A stretch of DNA of 64,000 bases from Trichoplax adhaerens (taxonomy: Eukaryota > Placozoa > Uniplacotomia > Trichoplacea > Trichoplacidae): positions 186,287 through 250,286 of the forward strand of contig NW_002060954.1 in NCBI RefSeq assembly GCF_000150275.1. The letters are read 5' to 3'. A model generated the notes under the pieces. That model did not search any database, was not told the origin of the DNA, and saw only the letters and a list, made by a program, of their open reading frames with translations. Positions 45,513 to 64,000 of the stretch are shown here, piece after piece. The first letter of the stretch is position 1. Every line of letters begins with the position of its first letter. The translations under genes were made by a program, and so were the position numbers.

Positions 45513-46985
45513 AAGTGAAGCTCTCACCCATATGATACCGAAATATTTCGATATTCCTCTTCTTTAATTTAATTTTAAAGTAATTTGGTTATCCCGTAGA
45601 AATTCCATTATTCTACATCTAAGCTGTTTTATTTGACTGTAAGTATATCATAATACGAAATCACTTTGTAATCCTCAATTACAATACAATTGATGCTTGA
45701 ATATACGCATAGTTATACCAAATTGGCTCCAACTGATATTCGATTCATAAATACCGTACAATTTCTCTCTTATCAGATATTACTGGTTCTAAAATTTTAT
45801 ATTTTGTTTCATAACATTCGCCAAGAACTCAAATCATTAATATTTACAGTTATAGTCAAGTGAATCTTCGTATTTAATAAGGACATACAAATTAATACAA
45901 TACACTGTACCGCCTGTATGTATATCTCACACCGAAGGCATATACCATTAACTTCGTTGCTACAGCGGATATTATAAATACTTCACTATCAAGACTTAAG
46001 AAAAGGCATTAAAATAACGTGCATTTACTACTGTACTGCTTATCATGTCAGTATTTCATAATATAGTTTGTAAATAAAATAAATAAATAAATATGAAAAA
46101 TATATAATCACGCTGTTCAGTATATGATAGTAAATTTTATACAGTACACTACGTTTGGTTACTCCCGTACGGCACTGGTTTACGCGTATACTGTACTTCA
46201 TGGACTTTGTGTTAAAAAAGTATCAGGTATTTCTAATGGTCGAATTAAAGCTAATCCGGATGATTGAGATTCTACCTGGAAATCGCAGTGTGGAAATTAG
46301 ATTGCACCGCAAGCAGTACTTTTTAATTCGCAGAGTTACGTACTGATACGTGTGAATTGAAAAAGTGCACCACCCATCAACTCCTAGCAACGTATTAATA
46401 TACCGTTAATTTGCATGATTAAACGTTTAAAATTCTCAAAATTTATCAGTTTAGTATGGATCACAACAGGCAGCTGTATTTTGTAGAAGGCTAGACTAGA
46501 CAGTTACGAAACTGTTAATGATATATCAACAAGGCAAAAATGAAATCCATCAAATTATTGCAAAAATATTGAATAAATGAATCTGCACTTATAAAGTAAT
46601 CACGCTCAAAATTTCACGATGGACTATCTACTGCAGAGTTCATTCTATTCAAAGCTGCATTGAAGGTTTGTTGTTCATCACATATGTACTTACATTCATA
46701 ACAGCAGCTTCGTTCGGTATGTTTATTAATTAACTTTTGTTATTGTTATGAGTATAGTTATGAGTCTGATACCATAGTAATGATAATGTTGTTTGGTATG
46801 TGATACTGTTAAAGGAAATACATAATAACTATGTGTAGGATCAAGCTGGCATATTTACTGATTATATTAAATATCTGTTTAACATATTTGAGTACATTGA
46901 ACTCTACGTATATAACTTGTGTTATTCGAATAATAATCGTTCTCTATATTTTTACTCTCTGCTCTCAGTTTTCCAGTGACTCTCG
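45513..46985. other. intergenic, no gene seen
   Basis: About 1.5 kb of AT-rich sequence between PPTC7 and the RPH3A-upstream repeat cluster. Low-complexity AAAT-type tracts occur near 46075-46110. ORFs are short and unlike any family. Confidence 0.5.
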
Positions 46986-46989
46986 TTTT

Positions 46990-47710
46990 TCTCTGATTTG
47001 CTCAGACTATACTGTACTGTAGATGTCTGATCGCTACCTTTCTAATCTCTATGACAATAAATTCCTCTTAATATTATTTTTTTTAAGTCTTTGAGCAATG
47101 AGCATGCGCAAAGTATAGTACAGTACTCCAAAAAACTTTTAAACCTTTACAGTACAGTACAGTACAGTACTGTACTGTACACCGTAGAACTTTATGGCTT
47201 CTTTGTGGAGATACTGTACAGTACAGTACAGTACAGTGCAGTACTGTACAGTACAGTACATTGAGCACAGTACAGTACTGTACTGGGGGTTTCTCTTTCA
47301 TTTAGTGGTTCCATACTGTACAGTACAGTACAGTACAGTAGAACCTATGACTTTTACAATACTGTACTGTACGTACTGTACTACAGTACTGTATGTTACA
47401 TTCCTCAAATTTGGTGAGTTTCATTTACAGTACCCCATAAAAAATCGAAAAGCCCTTGGACTGCACTACAGAAATAACACTGTAATGTACTCAATAAACC
47501 TTGTAAACCAAGGCAGTTCTATTACTGTACAGTACAGTACAGTGCAGTACAGTACATTGCTCGCCAAACAAAATTTGTGCAGTATCGCACTACTGTACTG
47601 TAGACCTCCAGTACATACTGTACAGTATACTGCACTGTACTGTGTACACTAGGACTGTGAACTACTGTAATATCTGTTAATGCACAGCGTACAGTATACA
47701 GTATAATAAA
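46990..47710. repeat. TACTGTACAGTA clusters upstream of RPH3A
   Basis: Clusters at about 47008-47020, 47112-47182, 47210-47290, 47312-47395, 47525-47555, 47590-47650 and 47685-47704, the last about 90 bp before the RPH3A ATG. An AAAAT microsatellite follows at about 47725-47755. Confidence 0.85.
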
Positions 47711-47794
47711 GTAAAGTAAAATATAAAATTGAAATAAAATAAAATAAAATAAATTGGCATAGTGCTTCCTCGCACATTAAAAACAAAACAAAGC

Positions 47795-53002
<5,208 letters not shown>

Positions 53003-55397
53003 ATCACCAATTTAGGAACGCATTTGGTTAGCTTGACATCATAAGTAACATTTGAAGGGGCTACTTGCTATCAATTCTTCTCTGAACAAATCACAGAAAA
53101 ATTATATTACCAATGTCGACCTAAGCCATGTATCTATTATCCTTATTTATTTTATTTTGTTTGTAGCTAATCATTGTAATTTCCTACAATTTCCTATTTC
53201 CTTTTGTGCAATGCAAAAAATTATAAATGTATGAGAATAGTTCCGGTCATAACATTCTCTTACTAATAATAAGCGTAAATCTGAACGACTGTTTATATAA
53301 ATCTAACTTTGACCTTAAATTGCTACCTCGGTCGACCTTGTACCCAGTTGTTTAGGTGATAGTGTAAAATCTGAATAGTATTGATATTGTATATTATACT
53401 ACATTATTATATCTGTAACTTATATGTATATTTATTTATCAACATGTACTACTAATACAGAAGGATTAAGACCGAAATGGGATGACTTCGTATTAACTAA
53501 AACTAAAGTATACTGCCTTCTTTACCATCGATAAACTAGCTACGACATCAGCACTATCCCTGGTAAAAATCAGTCTCATTAATTAATCAATAGTTAAGAA
53601 TCTTGCTACTAGCCTGTTAGCCTTTACCTTCTATACTGAATTTATGTGAAAATAGATCAAGTTATATTGCTTCCAATATTTAAGGCACTGATTAGACACG
53701 AATAGCACCCTTTTAAGTGTAATTATTCAACGGTCAAAAAGTTATGAATCGCCGTAGTCGATCTTGTGGTTTCTAATTAAATTATTACAGGTACATGCAG
53801 ATGCATGATAAAATTTGTTTAATTTAGTACAGTATATCAGTATTCGTAGGTAAGCACCGACAAGGAGTTATCCCTCATGTATTTATCGTTATTGGTTCAT
53901 TCCACGAAGTACTCGTAATACAGTACGAGGTTTGTTTCCTTAATAAGGTTATGGACAGATGATAGCCATTAGATTACATATCTACTGCAATGAGTCAAGC
54001 TAAAGTCCAAACTTTCATTTAACGGAAAAGAATATGAAAATGTTAATACTACTAAACATATGCGATCACCCACAGTAAACCTTTTATATCTGGCTTATGC
54101 TACTAAATGTATACATAAGCGTTTAAATTAGCTATTTGTAAGCCGAATTGATAAATAAATGTTACGGCATTGCTATACATACTAATATTAGTGTGTGCTA
54201 TTACCTAACGAATCATTCAAAAATTATCTACTTCGATTGCAGTCAAGAGAACCGATTAAAAATTAATTAAAATCTTTTTTTTGATTTTGTTATATAACCT
54301 ACTAACAACGCTACCAAACTAAAATAATTTTATAAGTGATCTCGGAACCAGAACCTACTAAGCAAACAATGCATTCAATTTAATAATCAAATATTCACTA
54401 TAGCAAGTAAAAACATCATTTCCCGATATATATTCATATACGTAAAAGTATCATTACTGCCTTAAAGATTTCAGATTATGTCAAAGCTGCACTAATACCG
54501 AGAATTTACAGTACTGTAGAACCTTAAAAAAGTAAAGTTTTATTTCAATGTTTAAAATTTAACGGAATATCCTATTTGGTAAGTACAGAATTATAATTGA
54601 ACGTGAATACAAACGCAGTCAATTTGTTCTAGTGCTGTGTGAAATGTTACTGAAGCCTAACACGGCATGGTTCTATCATATCGAGTGATAAAATTCAACA
54701 ACATCTTTAATAAAACAATTCTTCAATTACTAATGCAACTTAGTCAATAAAACAATAAATTGGCCGTCAAATTTATCATATTTTACTATTTTTTTAAATG
54801 CTAATCTAATGAGCAAGCTTCAATCTCCATTAATAATTATAATTAACAAAATAAGAAGAACACATGTCTTATACTACCAAGGATGCATAAGTAAAATAAG
54901 TACAAGGCAGAGTTTGCAATGTATTTCTAATCAAATAAAGTGGAAAGTAACCAGATTTCGATTACCTTCTCCTATAGTACAATGAATGCGTTGTAAATAC
55001 GTGAATATTGTTTTACAACCGTTTCTAGCGCAGTGATAAAATTGTGGTGCTATCTTTTTTAACGTCGTTAATGTGACTGTAATGATAACAGGATGAAAGG
55101 TGAATTCGAAATTGTTATCAAAACTGCGAATTTTAGCTATTGAGTTATCATCACTAAGGTAAGAATCTATTTATCGAGTTAAACGTAGCTTTTAAGAATC
55201 CATCAACATTATTACCTTTGTGAATTGGTTAGAGTAAGATTAAATTATTATTTAGTCTAAATTCACATCAGGAATAATTTTAGTCGTATAATACTAGTAG
55301 TCCTTGTCTGTCAATTTCCTTGTGATAGCGACATCGCTGAAAGGTGAATATTGCAAACAGTAAAGAATAAAAGCTTAAAATTGTTAATATTTGTTTA
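53003..55397. other. convergent intergenic region, no gene seen
   Basis: About 2.4 kb between the RPH3A stop and the distal coronin stop, which face each other. AT-rich, with no recognisable exon. Only an isolated GTAC-type motif (near 54510) and no cluster. Confidence 0.55.
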
Positions 55398-61941
<6,544 letters not shown>

Positions 61942-61974
61942 AATAGTACTATAAAATGACGGAAACATTTAATA

Positions 61975-63125
61975 CATACTGTACAGTATAATACACTTTA
62001 CCTAATAAAAGTATTACACCAATTAGTAGCACAGTACTGTACCGTACTGTGCGCAAAACGTAGCCTCCGAAAACACCGTACCGTACTGTGGTTAGTACTG
62101 TACGTAGCACTGACCACACAATTTCTGTATACTGTACAGTACACTACTGGACTGTTTTGTAATTCCGTTCAGTACCACTGTATAAAATGTACAGTACTGT
62201 ACAGTACACTACAGCTACCAGCTAGGTAGCAGAAGAACGTTTTTTTTAAGGCCTCATCAAAAAATTTAAAATTTATCCTTTTAGTATGGTACTTCAACAT
62301 TATCAATATCATTATAATTAACATTTTTTTAGTTAATTTGGAGTTAATCCCAACATTTGAAGGTCCATTAATCAAAGCTAGCAATGCGAGTACTGATTAT
62401 ACGACATACTGTATTTTCTGATAGAAATATTATATTTATATTTACTGAACTAACCTCGCAACGATCCCAACGACTAGGTAAATGACGCGAACGTGGTTTA
62501 GAAAGAAAGTGATCTGGATTCTATGGACAAAGCTCACATGACAGTACAGAATTACACTGGTACTGTAAATAATGAAGCACGTACTGTACTGTACTGTACC
62601 GTACTGTACAAACCTTGACGTCACAGGTCACGGAAAGCTTATAGTACTGTACAGTACAGTGTCCAGTACTGTACTGTACTGTACTATACTGTACAGTACT
62701 GTACTGTACTGTACGTGTACAGTACAGTATCACTCTTGAACTCTTTTCCTTACTCTACAGTACAGTACAGTACAGTACTGTAATTAAAATGCATTGTTTA
62801 CTACAGTACTGTATGTACAGTATACTGTACAGTACTGTACAGTACTGTACTTTATTTAAGAGTACGGTGCGGTACGGTACAGCTATGGACTATTAAAAAA
62901 AATTTTACTATTGAGCGTCCATGCCGTCCATTTTATAGAGGTTTATTACTATGACAAACCTATTTGGTGACTACATACTGTACTGTACAGTGCGTTATGA
63001 CACATACGTACAATACTGTACAGTACTGTAGTCATAGTGTCTGTAACTCTACAGTACTGTACACTCAAGTGTACAGTACAGTATGTGCGAGTATAACAGA
63101 ATCACAGTTTTACTGTACCTTTCAC
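61975..63125. repeat. TACTGTACAGTA clusters between coronin and AP3D1
   Basis: Clusters at about 61977-61990, 62028-62052, 62095-62104, 62128-62146, 62187-62208, 62580-62610, 62642-62730, 62755-62782, 62800-62850, 62975-62992, 63010-63030, 63050-63083. They fill the shared 5' region of two divergent genes; the first copy is under 40 bp from the coronin ATG. Confidence 0.9.
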
Positions 63126-63283
63126 AGACTTTACTGTTAATTTTTTATTTACTAGGCTAAGATTCTCCAATGAGCTCGAATAACTAACTACATCAAGTAT
63201 CAATTTGAGGCTTACTAGGAATTAAGAGTAAATTTAAACACTAATTTGTAGATTTCAAAATACATTTGTCTTTTTGACCCAAA

Positions 63284-64000
63284 ATGTTTGAAAAAAATCT
63301 GAACGATTTGGTTCGAGGCATCAGAGCTAATAAAAGTAATGAGGTACGGATTATCGAAAGCTTGTTGTGTTCAGTAATGTTATAATCTTTATATGCATAT
63401 TACATGCCGCACTAAAATTGCATGTATACGAAATGATGAAAAGAGCGATCTGTGATTCTATGTACGATGTAACATGATACAACAAACACTATTTTAAAAC
63501 TCCGAACTAATTTTTACATTTTAGGCAAAATATATTGCTCAATGCATTGAAGAAATCAAGCATGAACTACGACAAGATAATACCAACGTCAAAGCAAATG
63601 CAATTTGCAAGCTGATTTATGTAAGTGCGCTGTAGTAGTATACGTTAGGGTTACATCGGTCTCTAAATTGCAGTATGCACTGTACATATGTACATTGTAC
63701 AGTAGCAATAGTACACAGTACTTGTATTTTTAGATTTTTAGATTGAAGTTGGAAGTTGCACAAAGCGCAATTTTCGTTAAAGCGCTGCTACCCAGTATTG
63801 CATCGTATTTTACTTCGTAGTCTGTGGACGAATTTGTAACTGTAACACAAATATTATAAATTACAGACAGCTTACAACTCAGCAGTGACTACCGAATATA
63901 GTGTCAGCTTAACATTTCAAAAAATTGCAGTAACCGATTTTGTGTTGTCGCTAAAGAACAATATAGAAGAACCGCATCTACTGTATACGCCTATAACGCA
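63284..64000 (+). CDS. AP3D1: AP-3 complex subunit delta, N-terminal part
   Basis: Large adaptin of the AP-3 coat that sorts cargo to lysosome-related organelles. Exon 1 (63284-63343) reads MFEKNLNDLVRGIRANKSNE, and exon 2 (63525-63620) reads on through AKYIAQCIEEIKHELRQDN and KANAICKLIY. These match the first helices of AP3D1 (family: FDKNLQDLVRGIR..., KYI.QCIDEIK.ELKQDN). The family's next segment (LQMLGYDISWAAF-like) is not found in the remaining 380 bp. An open phase-0 stretch after an acceptor at 63867, running to the window end (begins TAYNSAVTTEYSVSLTF), does not resemble it. The gene continues beyond the window or is an unusual or truncated copy. Divergent with coronin. Confidence 0.8.

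Noticed and set aside
53003-55397. Possible gene or pseudogene between RPH3A and coronin
   Set aside because: No exon with family resemblance or a consistent splice chain was found on either strand.

Overview
The window looks like nuclear DNA of an early-branching animal, most likely a placozoan (Trichoplax/Hoilungia type). The evidence is high AT content, many short (about 40-300 bp) GT-AG introns, compact gene spacing, and an animal gene set (rabphilin, paladin, SLC12A9, a foraging-type PKG, LIN54 with a complete CRC domain). The assignment to phylum is inference; the metazoan origin is strong. Nothing bacterial, viral or plasmid-like is seen.

Order of genes, left to right (strand): LIN54 (-, 674-3987); VDAC porin (+, 5984-7744); cGMP-dependent protein kinase (+, 9558-15417); paladin PALD1 (-, 17285-22859); an unresolved stretch with possible small exons (24.7-25.9 kb); COX6A (-, 25934-27675); RBM19 (+, 28556-34982); SLC12A9 (-, 35578-42960); PPTC7 (+, 43734-45512); rabphilin RPH3A (+, 47795-53002); type I coronin (-, 55398-61941); start of AP3D1 (+, 63284-end). 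I rebuilt exon chains by reading splice sites and phases by hand. In VDAC, PKG, PALD1, COX6A, PPTC7, RPH3A and coronin the exon lengths sum to an intact reading frame. Small uncertainties remain in LIN54, in the RBM19 linker and in one SLC12A9 mini-exon.

There is no operon. Four divergent pairs share 5' regions (LIN54/VDAC, COX6A/RBM19, SLC12A9/PPTC7, coronin/AP3D1). Three convergent pairs share 3' regions (PKG/PALD1, RBM19/SLC12A9, RPH3A/coronin). Three products are mitochondrial (VDAC, COX6A, PPTC7), one acts in rRNA processing (RBM19), one in cell-cycle transcription (LIN54), and several in signalling, membrane traffic or actin control (PKG, PALD1, RPH3A, coronin, AP3D1). They look like neighbours, not one pathway.

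The most striking non-genic feature is a short self-complementary motif, TACTGTACAGTA, and its overlapping variants. It forms dense clusters upstream of every gene whose start lies in the window (roughly 20 to 450 bp from the ATG) and in some long first introns. The three convergent intergenic regions have essentially none. The second notable feature is in coronin: two phase-compatible alternative 3' exons each encode their own coiled-coil motif, and one adds a long acidic tail.
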